DNA from: Frankia sp. AiPa1 | GTDB taxonomy: Bacteria; Actinomycetota; Actinomycetes; Frankiales; Frankiaceae | Reading direction: 5' to 3' | Length of the DNA: 64,000 nucleotides | Assembly (NCBI RefSeq): GCF_023243075.1 | Contig: NZ_JALKFZ020000188.1 | Coordinates: 1-64,000 of the forward strand | Shown here: positions 1-8,256 of the stretch, one piece after another | How positions within the stretch are numbered: the first letter of the stretch is position 1 | How the letters are laid out: every line of letters starts with the position of its first letter | Translations under genes and position numbers: made by a program | The notes under the pieces: model-generated | Told to the model about the DNA's origin: nothing | The model's input: only the letters and a program-made list of their open reading frames with translations | Database searches by the model: none

Positions 1-100
1 TGGGGGTTTGGGGGGGGGGGGGGGGGGGTGGTGTGTTTTTTTTGTGGGGGGGGGGGGGGGGGGGGGGCGGGGGGGGGGGGGGGGCGCCCCCCCCCCCCAC
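1..100. other. Poly-G/poly-T low-complexity contig end
   Basis: Almost every base is G, with short T runs and then a C run at about 88-98. Nothing coding can be read here. Such G smears are typical of dark-cycle artefacts of two-colour sequencing or of a collapsed contig end, so I treat the segment as unreliable sequence rather than biology. Confidence 0.7.
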
Positions 101-101
101 G

Positions 102-209
102 GCCGGCACCTCGCTCGCCCGCCCCACCCTGCGGGTGGTGATCGGCGGCTGCGCGGCGATGGCCGTGACCGCCCTCGTCGGCGTGCTGGTAAACACGGCC
201 GGCCTCTGA
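102..209 (+). CDS. C-terminal end of a membrane protein, possibly VIT1/CCC1 family (partial)
   Basis: The frame ending in TGA at 207-209 reads as a G/C3-biased tail ending TALVGVLVNTAGL, with a hydrophobic stretch preceded by a basic LRVVIGG segment. This resembles the last transmembrane helix of VIT1/CCC1-type iron/manganese transporters, which often end with an IGG...AVT helix. The 5' part runs into the poly-G segment and is lost. Only about 35 codons are readable, so the family call is tentative; a plain membrane protein of another family is possible. Confidence 0.4.
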   Translation, partial: AGTSLARPTLRVVIGGCAAMAVTALVGVLVNTAGL

Positions 210-237
210 GGCGGCTGCCGCACTGAGCCGCCACGGC

Positions 238-271
238 GCCCGCAGCCGAGACGGACACCTCGGCTGCGGGC
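238..271. terminator. Stem-loop terminator between convergent genes
   Basis: Perfect 13-bp inverted repeat (238-250 with 259-271; core CCCGCAGCCGAG) around an 8-nt loop. It lies between the stop of the plus-strand gene fragment and the stop of the minus-strand gene at 294, so it can serve both directions. Confidence 0.7.
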
Positions 272-293
272 CGCTGCCGGCCCGCCGGATCCG

Positions 294-2024
294 TCAGGTG
301 TCGCGGGTGAGCAGGAAGCAGCCGCCGGGAGCACCGCCGCCGGTGGCGACGACCGCCACCCGCGCGTCCGCCACCTGCCGATCACCGGCCGCCCCGCGCA
401 GCTGCGTGATCGCCTCGTGTAGGAAGCCGAAGCCGTGCAGCCGTCCGGCGGAGAGCTGGCCGCCGTGCGGGTTGAGCGGCAGCGCGCCGTCGAGACCGAT
501 CCTCGAACCGTCACCGATGAAGTCGGCGGCCTCCCCGAAGCCGCAGAAACCAAGCGCCTCGAGCCAGGACAGGCAGTTGAACGTGAAACCGTCGTAGAGC
601 AGCGCCACGTCCACGTCGGACGGAGTGAGCTCGGTGCGGGTCCACAGGTGCGCGGCGGGGCCGAGCACCATCGGCTCGTGCGTCAGGGTGCCCTGGTCCC
701 AGGACGGACGCTCGTTGATCTGCGTGCCGACGGCGGCAACCCGTACCACCCCATGGGGGGCGTCCCCGGCTGTCTCGGCGGCGGACACGACCACGGCCAC
801 CGAGCCGTCGCACGGCACGTCGCAGTCATACAGGCCGAACGGCGTGGTGATCATACGGGCGCCGAGGTAGTCGTCCATCGTCATCGGCTCGCGGTAGACC
901 GCGTGCGGGTTGCGCGCGGCGCCGGCGCGGGCGTTGACAGCGATGCGTCCGAGCACCTCACGGTCGACCTTGTACCGGTGCATGTACTGGGAGGCGGCCA
1001 GGCCGATCCAGGTCGACGCGGACGCGGCGCCGTACGGCAACCGGAACTGCATGTCGCCCTCGAGCCGGCCGCCCCCACCGCCGGTCAGGCCCCGGCGCTG
1101 GTAGTCGGTGTAGGTGGCCTCCCACACGGTGCGCACACACAGCACATGGCGGCACAGTCCGGACGCGACGGCGAGCATCGCGGCCACGACCGCCCCGGTC
1201 TGGCCCGGCTGCTCTATCCCGCCGTTGAACCAGGTCGGACGCAGCCCGAGCGCGTTCTCCAGCGCAGTGATGCCACCCTCGGAGATTCCGCTGGCACCCC
1301 CGACCGCACCCGGGTAGGTGGACAGTCCGTCGATGTCGTCGGGGGTGAGCCCGGCGTCGGCGATCGCGGCGAGGCTCGCCTCCACGGCGAGGCTCACCGG
1401 GGAGCGCCCGAGTCGCCGCCCGACCGCGGAGATCCCCAGGCCGCGCAGGACGCTGCGCCGCTCGAACCGCTCGTCGCTCGCCGGTCGCCTCGGCACCGGA
1501 GGGACCACGCTGACCAGGCCCGGCCGGTCCGGTTCGCCCGACGGACGGAACACCGGCACCCAGACGTCGACCTGGTGGTCGAAGGCGACCGTGACGGCGA
1601 GCCCCACCCGGGCGACGTCGGAGATCTCGACGCCCTCGTCGACGACCAGGTTCGAGGTGAGCCGCACGCCCGGAGCGTCGTCGAGCTCCACGACGATCAC
1701 GGCATACGGCGGGGCCATCCCCGGCAGCCACATCTGGTAGTTCACGCTCACGCCGACGACGACGCCCGTCGGGCCGACGGGGGCGTACGCGAGTTCCGAG
1801 CCGGGGCAGTCGGGGCACACCGGCTGGCCGGGATGCAGGAATGTCGCGCACGTGCCACAGCGGGGCAGGCGCAGCTCACCCTCGGCGCCGCCGGTCCAGA
1901 ACGGCGCGACGGTGGGAAGCAGCGCGGGCAGGGGCCGCTTCATCCCGGTGGTGATGACGGTGCCGGCCGGGCCAGCGCCGGTGGAGTCAGCGCCGGCCGG
2001 ATCAGGGCCACCCACACCCGACAC
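294..2024 (-). CDS. DUF35 (OB-fold/zinc-ribbon) fused to thiolase-like (Ltp2-like) protein, putative retro-aldolase
   Basis: About 576 aa from GTG at 2024, which lies one base past the upstream gene's stop (coupled translation); ATG at 1943 is the alternative start. Residues ~40-160 are a DUF35 module: a zinc ribbon with Cys56, Cys59, Cys70 and Cys73, then an OB fold. From ~190 on it is thiolase-like (LRGLGISAVGRR...). The segment where thiolases carry the nucleophilic Cys reads IEQPGQTGAVVAAM, without Cys, and the usual GHP motif is altered to SAGRLHG. Known family facts: Ltp2 of sterol degradation is a Cys-less thiolase-fold retro-aldolase that works with the DUF35 domain of ChsH2. I infer that this protein carries both parts in one chain and cleaves a beta-hydroxyacyl-CoA. 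It is last in a three-gene minus-strand run with the thiolase-like and DUF35 genes upstream. Confidence 0.75.
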   Translation of the reverse strand: MSGVGGPDPAGADSTGAGPAGTVITTGMKRPLPALLPTVAPFWTGGAEGELRLPRCGTCATFLHPGQPVCPDCPGSELAYAPVGPTGVVVGVSVNYQMWLPGMAPPYAVIVVELDDAPGVRLTSNLVVDEGVEISDVARVGLAVTVAFDHQVDVWVPVFRPSGEPDRPGLVSVVPPVPRRPASDERFERRSVLRGLGISAVGRRLGRSPVSLAVEASLAAIADAGLTPDDIDGLSTYPGAVGGASGISEGGITALENALGLRPTWFNGGIEQPGQTGAVVAAMLAVASGLCRHVLCVRTVWEATYTDYQRRGLTGGGGGRLEGDMQFRLPYGAASASTWIGLAASQYMHRYKVDREVLGRIAVNARAGAARNPHAVYREPMTMDDYLGARMITTPFGLYDCDVPCDGSVAVVVSAAETAGDAPHGVVRVAAVGTQINERPSWDQGTLTHEPMVLGPAAHLWTRTELTPSDVDVALLYDGFTFNCLSWLEALGFCGFGEAADFIGDGSRIGLDGALPLNPHGGQLSAGRLHGFGFLHEAITQLRGAAGDRQVADARVAVVATGGGAPGGCFLLTRDT

Positions 2025-2025
2025 G

Positions 2026-3225
2026 TCAGACCGCCTTTTCGAGGATGTGCACGCCACAGGCGCTGCCGAGGCCGATGACATGGGCGAGCCCGACCCGGGC
2101 GCCCTCGATCTGCCGGTCGCCGGCCTCGCCCCGCAGGTGGGTCGCGATCTCCCAGACGTTCGCGATGCCGGTCGCCGAGACCGGATGCCCCTTGGACTCA
2201 AGCCCTCCGGAGACGTTGACCGGCGTCGTGCCGTCGCGCCAGGTGGCTCCCGAGTTGAAGAAGTCGACCGCGCCACCGGTCGGGCAGAGCTTGAGATTGT
2301 CGTAGTGGACGAGCTCGGCGGTGGCGAAGCAGTCGTGCAGTTCGACCAGGTCGAGGTCCTCCGGGCCGACCCCGGCCTGCTCGTAGGCCTGCTCGGCGGC
2401 GGCGCGGGTGAGCGTGTTGACGTCGGGCAGCACCTGGCAGGCTTCCTGCCAGGGGTCGCTGGTCAGCACCGAGGCGCTGATCTTGACGGCGCGGCGCTGC
2501 TGCTCGAGCGAGAGGGTGCGCAGCTTGGACTCGCTGACGACCACCGCCGCGGCGGCACCGTCGCAGTTGGCGGAGCACATCGGCCGCGTGTTGGGATACG
2601 CGATCATGACATCGTTCATGATCTGCTCGACGGAGAACCGCTTCTGGTAGGACGCCAGCGGGTTCAGGGTGGAGTGCGCGTGGTTCTTCTCGGAGATCCG
2701 CGCGAACAGCTCGAACGTCGCGCCGCCGTACTTGTGGTCGTACTCCAGGCCGATCTGCGCGAACACCCCGGGCATCGTCTCGGTGCCGATCCGGCCGTCC
2801 AGCGCGGCGACCGCTCCGAAGCGGCCCCGCGGCGACCAGGTGTCGCTCTGCGCGACGCGGCTCCCACCGGCGAGCAGCCCCGCCCCGGACAGCTTCTCGA
2901 CGCCGACCGCGAGGCCCACCTCGGTCTCGCCCGCCCGGATCGCCATGATCGCGACACGCAGCGCCGTCGCGCCGGTGGCGCACGCGTTCGCCACGTTGAA
3001 CACCGGGATGCCGGTCTGGCCGATCTGCTTCTGCAACTGCTGGCCAAAACTCGCCGCCGCCTGCATCAGGTTGCCCGCGGCCAGCACGCCCACGTCGCGC
3101 ATCCGCAGCCCGGCGTCGGACAGCGCGCCGATGGCCGCCTGCGCGCCCAGGTCCACCGTGTCGAGCTCAGGGTGCTTGCCGAACTTCGTCATGTGGATGC
3201 CGAGGATCCACACGTTCTCCGCCAT
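2026..3225 (-). CDS. Thiolase-family lipid-transfer protein / acetyl-CoA acetyltransferase
   Basis: 399 aa from ATG 3225, chosen because GGGAG sits 7 nt upstream; an in-frame ATG at 3243 lacks a good ribosome site. Thiolase fold with the active-site loop NACATGATALR (Cys82), the late GHPVSATG motif (His) and a C-terminal GSACG motif, so all three classical catalytic positions appear present, unlike its downstream neighbour. This matches SCP-x/Ltp-type thiolases that cut beta-ketoacyl-CoA with branched or steroid chains. It stands between a DUF35 gene (upstream) and the DUF35/thiolase-like fusion (coupled downstream), a frequent arrangement in actinobacterial lipid degradation. The exact substrate is not readable. 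Confidence 0.8.
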   Translation of the reverse strand: MAENVWILGIHMTKFGKHPELDTVDLGAQAAIGALSDAGLRMRDVGVLAAGNLMQAAASFGQQLQKQIGQTGIPVFNVANACATGATALRVAIMAIRAGETEVGLAVGVEKLSGAGLLAGGSRVAQSDTWSPRGRFGAVAALDGRIGTETMPGVFAQIGLEYDHKYGGATFELFARISEKNHAHSTLNPLASYQKRFSVEQIMNDVMIAYPNTRPMCSANCDGAAAAVVVSESKLRTLSLEQQRRAVKISASVLTSDPWQEACQVLPDVNTLTRAAAEQAYEQAGVGPEDLDLVELHDCFATAELVHYDNLKLCPTGGAVDFFNSGATWRDGTTPVNVSGGLESKGHPVSATGIANVWEIATHLRGEAGDRQIEGARVGLAHVIGLGSACGVHILEKAV

Positions 3226-3342
3226 CGCTACTCCCGTCCCCACGTCATCCGAACAACAGCCGCGTCCGAGGGCCAGCCGCCCGCCGCCGCAGTGGCTGTC
3301 GGTCCGCCGGCCCGGCGCCGCCTGCCGGCCGGGTCACCGCCG

Positions 3343-3738
3343 TCAGGAGGCCGGCTCGAAGCCGAACCCGACCGCCTCCACACCGGCGGCGTCCACGCCG
3401 ACCGTGACCGTCGCCAGCCGCACCTTCATCCCGACCCGCACGTGCCGCGGGTCGGCCGGCACGTTCACCACGTTGGCCCGCACGGACGTCCCCGCGCAGT
3501 CGACCACCCCGGCCACGAACGGGACCGGGATTCCCGGCGCCGCGAACGAGACGATCGTGAAGGCCCGCAGCTCGCCCTCGGTGGCCACGTCGACGGTGTG
3601 GAACGTGTCCGCCTCACAGGCCGCGCAGGCGTTGCGGCGGTCGAAGTACCGCGCACCGCAACGGGTGCACTCGCGCGCTGTCAGGTGCGGCTCGCCGTCC
3701 AGCACCAGATAGTCGACGAGAGGAACACGATTGCTCAC
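3343..3738 (-). CDS. DUF35 zinc-ribbon/OB-fold protein
   Basis: 131 aa from GTG 3738; a strong GGGAGGA lies 5 nt upstream, so longer in-frame starts are unlikely. Zinc ribbon with Cys24, Cys27, Cys38 and Cys41 (ECTRCG...ACAACE), followed by an OB-fold with PFVAGVVDC and VRVGMKVRL. DUF35 proteins bind acyl-CoA and act as partners of thiolase-fold enzymes or MaoC hydratases. Being first in the run, 117 bp ahead of the thiolase-like gene, it is the likely partner of that protein. Confidence 0.8.
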   Translation of the reverse strand: MSNRVPLVDYLVLDGEPHLTARECTRCGARYFDRRNACAACEADTFHTVDVATEGELRAFTIVSFAAPGIPVPFVAGVVDCAGTSVRANVVNVPADPRHVRVGMKVRLATVTVGVDAAGVEAVGFGFEPAS

Positions 3739-4181
3739 AGGTCCTCCCTGCAGATGCGCCAACATCGGAACACGGCCGGCGGCCGCCGTCGGCCGACGCG
3801 GGGAGACGACCCGGCCGCCCGGAGGACCTGGCCGCCCGGAGAGCCTGACCATCGCGTATCCCAGGCAGGTGAACACTAGCGCACCGTCATGGGCGGCGCC
3901 GCTGTTGATATTGGTCGCCGGACCGGCGGGCCCCCGCTACCTTAACGGGGTATAGTTTCCCCGTGATCATCACCACAGGTCGCCCGACCCAGATCCGCGG
4001 TGTGGTCGCGCCGTTTCCCTCAGTGGCATGAACGCAAGCCGACGGCAATAAAACCCTCTGCGTACAGATGGGCACGCCGGGCGCATGCGCGGGCGGCCAG
4101 CCGCATTGAAGGAATCAGGCTGGCTCGATCCGGTCCACGCCGCGAACAGGCACCACACCGGACCCCAGAAGGAGTTCGCGC
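3739..4181. other. Divergent promoter region between DUF35 gene and P450 gene
   Basis: 443 bp without a convincing gene. Both flanking genes start outward from here. Its only clear element is the inverted repeat at 3945-3964 (separate entry); TATAGT at 3951-3956, inside that repeat, is a possible -10 box. Confidence 0.6.
3945..3964. promoter_or_regulatory. Inverted repeat, candidate TetR operator
   Basis: ACGGGG (3945-3950) and CCCCGT (3959-3964) form a perfect 6-bp inverted repeat around tatagttt. Its size and position in the divergent region before the P450 gene suit a TetR dimer; the TetR gene at 5694 directly after the P450 is a natural candidate regulator (inference). It does not share the TYRA pattern of the other operators in the window. 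Confidence 0.45.
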
Positions 4182-5381
4182 ATGCCGGTGAACAGCCGCA
4201 GCGACGTCTACTACGACCCATACGACGCGGAGATCGACACCGATCCCTATCCGGTGTGGAAGCGGTTGCGCGACGAGGCGCCGCTCTACTACAACGAGAA
4301 GCACGACTTCTTCGCACTCAGCCGCTATGCGGACGTGGAGCCGGCACTCGGCGACTGGGACACCTATCGGTCCGGCGAGGGTTCGGTGCTGGAGTTCATC
4401 CAGCAGGGAATCGCGTTCCCGCCGGGAGCGATCCTTTTCGAGGACCCGCCGGCGCACGACATCCACCGTAAGCTCCTCATCCGGGTGTTCTCCCCCCGGG
4501 CGATGAACGCGCTCGAGGGCAAGATCCGCGAGTTCTGCGCCCGTTCACTCGACCCGCTCGTCGGCAGTGGTGGTTTCGACTTCATCGCGGATCTCGGCGC
4601 GCAGATGCCGATGCGGACCATCGGCTATCTGCTCGGCATCCCCGAGGAGGACCAGGAGGCGCTGCGCGACCAGATCGACAACAGCCTGCGCCTGGAGAAC
4701 GCCGAGACGTCGGGCTACGTCGGCGCGGGCAACTTCGGCCCCGAGTCGTTCGGCGACTACATCGACTGGCGGGCCGAGCACCCCTCGGACGACCTGATGA
4801 CGCAGCTACTCAACACCGAGTTCGAGGACGAGACCGGCACGGTGCGCAGGCTGACCCGTGAAGAGGTCGTCACCGTCAGTTTCCTGCTGGCCGGCGCCGG
4901 CAACGAGACGACCACCCGGCTGATCGGCTGGACCGGCAAGGTGCTCGGCGAGCACCCCGACCAGCTGCGCGAGCTGGCCGCGGACCGTTCGCTGATCCCG
5001 AACGCCATCGAGGAGCTGCTGCGCTACGAGGCGCCCTCCCCTGTACAGGCCCGCAAGCTCTCGCGCGACGTGACCCATCACGGCCAGACCATCGAGGCCG
5101 GTCGGATCGTCCTGCTGATCAACGCTTCGGCGAACCGCGACGAGCGCCGCTTCCCCGATGCCGACCGGTTCGACATCCACCGCACCGCGCGCCACCTCAG
5201 CTTCGGCTACGGCATCCACCACTGCCTCGGCGCTGCGCTGGCCCGTCTGGAAGGCCGGGTCGCCCTCGAGGAGGTCCTCAAGCGCTTCCCGTTCTGGGAG
5301 GTCGACTGGGACAACGCCCACCAGGCCCGCACCTCGACCGTGCGCGGATGGGAGAAACTACCCGTCCGCACCACCCGATAA
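4182..5381 (+). CDS. Cytochrome P450
   Basis: 399 aa, normal length for a soluble bacterial P450; ATG 4182 has AAGGAG 8 nt upstream. I-helix oxygen-activation motif AGAGNETT (about residues 237-244), ExxR in EELLRYEAPSP, and the heme loop FGYGIHHCLG with the axial Cys near residue 348. A haem monooxygenase fed by ferredoxin and reductase, neither of which is encoded nearby. With thiolase-like lyases on one side and acyl-CoA degradation genes on the other, it probably hydroxylates a lipid or terpenoid substrate, but the CYP subfamily cannot be told by eye. A strong terminator follows the stop. Confidence 0.93.
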   Translation: MPVNSRSDVYYDPYDAEIDTDPYPVWKRLRDEAPLYYNEKHDFFALSRYADVEPALGDWDTYRSGEGSVLEFIQQGIAFPPGAILFEDPPAHDIHRKLLIRVFSPRAMNALEGKIREFCARSLDPLVGSGGFDFIADLGAQMPMRTIGYLLGIPEEDQEALRDQIDNSLRLENAETSGYVGAGNFGPESFGDYIDWRAEHPSDDLMTQLLNTEFEDETGTVRRLTREEVVTVSFLLAGAGNETTTRLIGWTGKVLGEHPDQLRELAADRSLIPNAIEELLRYEAPSPVQARKLSRDVTHHGQTIEAGRIVLLINASANRDERRFPDADRFDIHRTARHLSFGYGIHHCLGAALARLEGRVALEEVLKRFPFWEVDWDNAHQARTSTVRGWEKLPVRTTR

Positions 5382-5403
5382 CGCCGACTGATCACCGGTT
5401 TCG

Positions 5404-5447
5404 CCGCACACGGCCCGCTCCCTCCGGAGGGAGCGGGCCGTGTGCGG
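5404..5447 (+). terminator. Perfect 44-bp palindrome, terminator of the P450 gene
   Basis: Two exact 22-bp arms (5404-5425 and 5426-5447; arm starts CCGCACACGGCCCGCTCC) with no spacer, 22 bp after the P450 stop and followed by TTTCGG. An extremely stable hairpin. Confidence 0.85.
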
Positions 5448-5693
5448 TTTCGGCGGCACCATACGGACGACACTCGCCAGCCACCTGGCAAAAGCCGACG
5501 GTGATGGTCAACAATGGGGGTGACGGGCGACGACGCGGTCGGCCGGGCTGCCATCAGCACCGCGTGGTGGCCGCCACAGTCCCGTCGCCGCCGACGGACC
5601 GGATACTGGTACGGCACCTCCGGTCCCCGCAGCCCGTTCCGGCGGCCGCCCGGCACCAGTGCGCCGGCCTCACCGCGCCCGAGAGGATCATCC

Positions 5694-6380
5694 GTGCCAG
5701 AACGAACTGACCGCGGGCCCGCGCTGCCCAACGCGTCCCGCGCGCGGCGGGAGGTCAGCGAGCTGAGTAAGCGCCGCGGCACTGGGCGCACACGGCGGGG
5801 GCGCCAGACCCGCGGGCAGCTGCTGGACGCGGCCCGGACCGTGTTCGAACGCGACGGATTCCTGCACGCCAGGGTGGCCGACATCTGCGATCTGGCCAGC
5901 CTGTCCCACGGCTCTTTTTACACCTACTTCCACTCAAAGGAAGAGATCTTCCGGGAGGTGGTGGACTCGGTGGAACTGGATCTCCTCACCCCGGAGCCGG
6001 CGCCGGCGGGAACCGACGCCATCGCGCGCATCCGCGCGGCGAACCGTCACTACCTGCAGACGTACGCCGCGAACGCGAAGATCATGAGAGTCATCCAGCA
6101 GGTGGCCACCTTCGACCCGGACGTTCGCCGAATCCGGTTGCAGCGGCATGAGGAGTTCGCCCATGCGATCGAGCGCCGCACCCGGTCGCTCCAGCGGCAC
6201 GACAACGCCGATCGCCAGGTCGATCCCGCCTATGCCGCCCAGGCACTCGGCGGGATGGTCGCCTATTTCGCCGAACTGCTGTTCGGCACCGACAACGGCA
6301 GCGAGTTTGACCTGGACATCGCGGTCGAGCAGCTGACCCTGCTCTGGCGCAACGCGCTGGGAATCACCCGGCTCGACTGA
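5694..6380 (+). CDS. TetR/AcrR-family transcriptional regulator
   Basis: 228 aa from GTG 5694, with GAGAGGA 6 nt upstream. Upstream in-frame codons are Gly/Ser/Pro-rich filler, so this start is preferred. The N-terminal tail is basic; the helix-turn-helix is ADICDLASLSHGSFYTYFHSKE..., the hallmark TetR DNA-binding helix ending in YFHSK. The C-terminal half would be the ligand-binding and dimer domain. It follows the P450 gene in the same direction but behind a strong terminator, so it has its own promoter in 5448-5693. Possible regulator of the P450 or of the TYRA-type sites; unproven. Confidence 0.88.
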   Translation: MPERTDRGPALPNASRARREVSELSKRRGTGRTRRGRQTRGQLLDAARTVFERDGFLHARVADICDLASLSHGSFYTYFHSKEEIFREVVDSVELDLLTPEPAPAGTDAIARIRAANRHYLQTYAANAKIMRVIQQVATFDPDVRRIRLQRHEEFAHAIERRTRSLQRHDNADRQVDPAYAAQALGGMVAYFAELLFGTDNGSEFDLDIAVEQLTLLWRNALGITRLD

Positions 6381-6554
6381 TCGCGCGGCGGAGCCGTTCC
6401 GGGGCGTCCACGTCAGCCCGCGGCCGCAGGGAACAGATATTCCCGGCCGAATCAGACATGTCCCTGAGCGGGTCCAGGCTCCTGGTCCTGCCGTTGAACC
6501 GGAGGATGGAGGCGCAGTCACGGGTCGGGTCGAACGGCGAGAATCAGCCCTCGT

Positions 6555-7208
6555 TCAGGGCTCTGCTTGGTCCGCCGGGAGGTGTCGGGCGCCCGCGAGC
6601 ACGACCGCGGCTCGTTGCCGCAGCACGTCCGGCAGCCGGTCGGCGCCGTATATCGCCCAGTTCCAGAGGGCGTCCATCGTGACGGCTTTCAGCATCGACG
6701 CCAACATCGGGACGCCGATGCCGGCGGGCAGCTCGCCGGTGTCCTGGGCAGGCTTCAGGACCACGAGAAACGCCTTCTCCAGACCGAAGGACCCATCTTC
6801 GTACACATGTTCGCGCGGCACTCTGCGCTGGGCGTGCAACACGCGGCGCAGCGCCGCCCGCGGCACCTTCTGGACCCGACGGCCCAGCCGCAACAGCATC
6901 CGGTCGACCGCCTCGTCGAGGCCGTGACCGGCAGCCACCTCGGCCAGCGCATCCTCGTACATCGCCTCGGGAGCTATCCAGCCGGCGTGCCGGAGGATGT
7001 CCTCCTTGCGCCCGAAGTGCAGATAGAACGTTGCCTTGGAAACGCCGGCCCGCGTTGCGATCTCCTCCGCGGTCGTCTGCTCCACCCCGTGGTCGAAACC
7101 GCGTTGCGTCCACAGCTCCAGGGCGGCCTTCACTATCGCGCGCCGGGTGTCACGAGACCTTTCCTGGGCGAGCTGGGACCGTTTCGGCTCAAGCCGTCCC
7201 GCGGTCAA
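6555..7208 (-). CDS. TetR/AcrR-family transcriptional regulator
   Basis: 217 aa from a TTG at 7208 (GGGGAA a few bases upstream). Helix-turn-helix TAEEIATRAGVSKATFYLHF followed by GRKEDIL, a canonical TetR N-terminal domain at residues ~25-75. The C-terminal domain has no recognisable ligand signature. It points away from the upstream TetR gene (tail to tail, 174-bp gap) and lies 122 bp after the SnoaL-like gene on the same strand, so it could be the last gene of the dehydrogenase operon 10700-7331 or have its own promoter. It may be the regulator of that operon. Confidence 0.87.
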   Translation of the reverse strand: MTAGRLEPKRSQLAQERSRDTRRAIVKAALELWTQRGFDHGVEQTTAEEIATRAGVSKATFYLHFGRKEDILRHAGWIAPEAMYEDALAEVAAGHGLDEAVDRMLLRLGRRVQKVPRAALRRVLHAQRRVPREHVYEDGSFGLEKAFLVVLKPAQDTGELPAGIGVPMLASMLKAVTMDALWNWAIYGADRLPDVLRQRAAVVLAGARHLPADQAEP

Positions 7209-7330
7209 CTCCGATTCCCCGGCACGCCGACCGACCGTGCGCCCGCACGACAGGCATCGCGAGCTGTTCGAGCTGTTCGAGCTGCCGGGCGGGCGGCGCC
7301 GAACTCAGCACGGACAGATCTCATTCGCGA

Positions 7331-7732
7331 TTAACGTGCGGGCCGATCGGCCAGCCCGTCCTTCGTGATGAACTGACACCGGCACGTCCTGATCCGCCAG
7401 CCGTCCGCGGTGCGCACCAGATCGTCGTGGTAGACGGCGTTGCGTGGAATGCCGTCGGCGCGGTCGACGAACAGCAGATTACGGGTGGTGCGCGCACTGT
7501 CGGCACCCAGCATCTCAATCACCGGCGGGCCGCCGAGATGCAGACCGCCGGGTGCCGCGCTCGCCATTGCGCGTAGCCCATGGTGACCCTCAAAGGTTCG
7601 TCCGTACACGAGGTAGTTGCCGTCCTCGGTGAACAGGCCGACCCAGCCTTCCACGTCGTCGAGGTCGAGGGTCAGACAGTAGCGTGCGAGCAGCTGACCG
7701 ATCGCTACCTGATCCTCGGGCGTCGGAAGCAT
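7331..7732 (-). CDS. SnoaL-like (NTF2-fold) protein
   Basis: 133 aa, ATG 7732. Cone-shaped NTF2-fold signature of SnoaL_4: an N-terminal helix pair IGQLLARYCLTLDLDDVEGWVGLFTEDGNY, then GRTFEGHHGLRAM, and a C-terminal strand DGWRIRTCRC. Such proteins act as small isomerases, dehydratases or hydratases, or are non-catalytic. It lies in tandem with a second SnoaL-like gene directly downstream of an acyl-CoA dehydrogenase pair, all in one direction, suggesting a lyase or isomerase step in the same pathway (inference). Confidence 0.75.
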   Translation of the reverse strand: MLPTPEDQVAIGQLLARYCLTLDLDDVEGWVGLFTEDGNYLVYGRTFEGHHGLRAMASAAPGGLHLGGPPVIEMLGADSARTTRNLLFVDRADGIPRNAVYHDDLVRTADGWRIRTCRCQFITKDGLADRPAR

Positions 7733-7818
7733 GGCGAACTCCTAGCTCTCTGCCCTCGGCACTCTCTGTTCCCGGCGCACCGAGCGCGGTGGGTGAACGG
7801 AGGGAGAAGGCCGGCCGC

Positions 7819-8214
7819 TCAGGGCCGCTGCGCGACCTCCACGTCGCGCCGGGCAAACTGCCAGCGGCCACCGTCCCGCCGGAGCGTGTCGTTGTACCGC
7901 CCGAGGATTGTTATCACCGGACCTGACTCACGCACCTTCATGAACAGGAAGTCCGAGACCGCCCGCGCGGTGTCGCCGTCGACGTCCACGTCGGTGTTGA
8001 CGGTCAGGTGGCGCCCCCGCTTACGCGGGTCGCCCTGTGTGTCGTCGAAGAACGCAGCCATCGCGACGGAGCCACGATGTTCCGTGCCGAAGGTGAACAC
8101 GCCGTCCGGCGTGAACAGTTCGACAAGCTCGGTCAGCCGACCGTCATCGCACAGATGGCAGTACTGGGCCACGATCTTGCGAATGGCAAGCTCGTCAGCC
8201 ACAGAATCTGACAT
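7819..8214 (-). CDS. SnoaL-like (NTF2-fold) protein
   Basis: 131 aa; ATG 8214 has AGGAGATGAC just upstream. NTF2-fold features: IRKIVAQYCHLCDDGRLTEL, ELFTPDGVFTF, and a C-terminal DGGRWQFARRDVEV strand. It is related to the next gene (7331) but clearly diverged, so the two may form a heteromer or act in sequence. It lies 42 bp downstream of the large acyl-CoA dehydrogenase gene, implying co-transcription. Confidence 0.78.
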   Translation of the reverse strand: MSDSVADELAIRKIVAQYCHLCDDGRLTELVELFTPDGVFTFGTEHRGSVAMAAFFDDTQGDPRKRGRHLTVNTDVDVDGDTARAVSDFLFMKVRESGPVITILGRYNDTLRRDGGRWQFARRDVEVAQRP

Positions 8215-8256
8215 GTCATCTCCTCTGGCCGGCGGCGCAGGAGAGCCGCCGGGCGA

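Noticed and set aside
1-100. G-quadruplex regulatory element
   Set aside because: The run is too uniform and is at the very edge; a sequencing artefact is more likely.
8-226. 72-codon Gly-rich frame at the left end
   Set aside because: Arises from the poly-G tract; the other frame ending at 209 has better codon bias.
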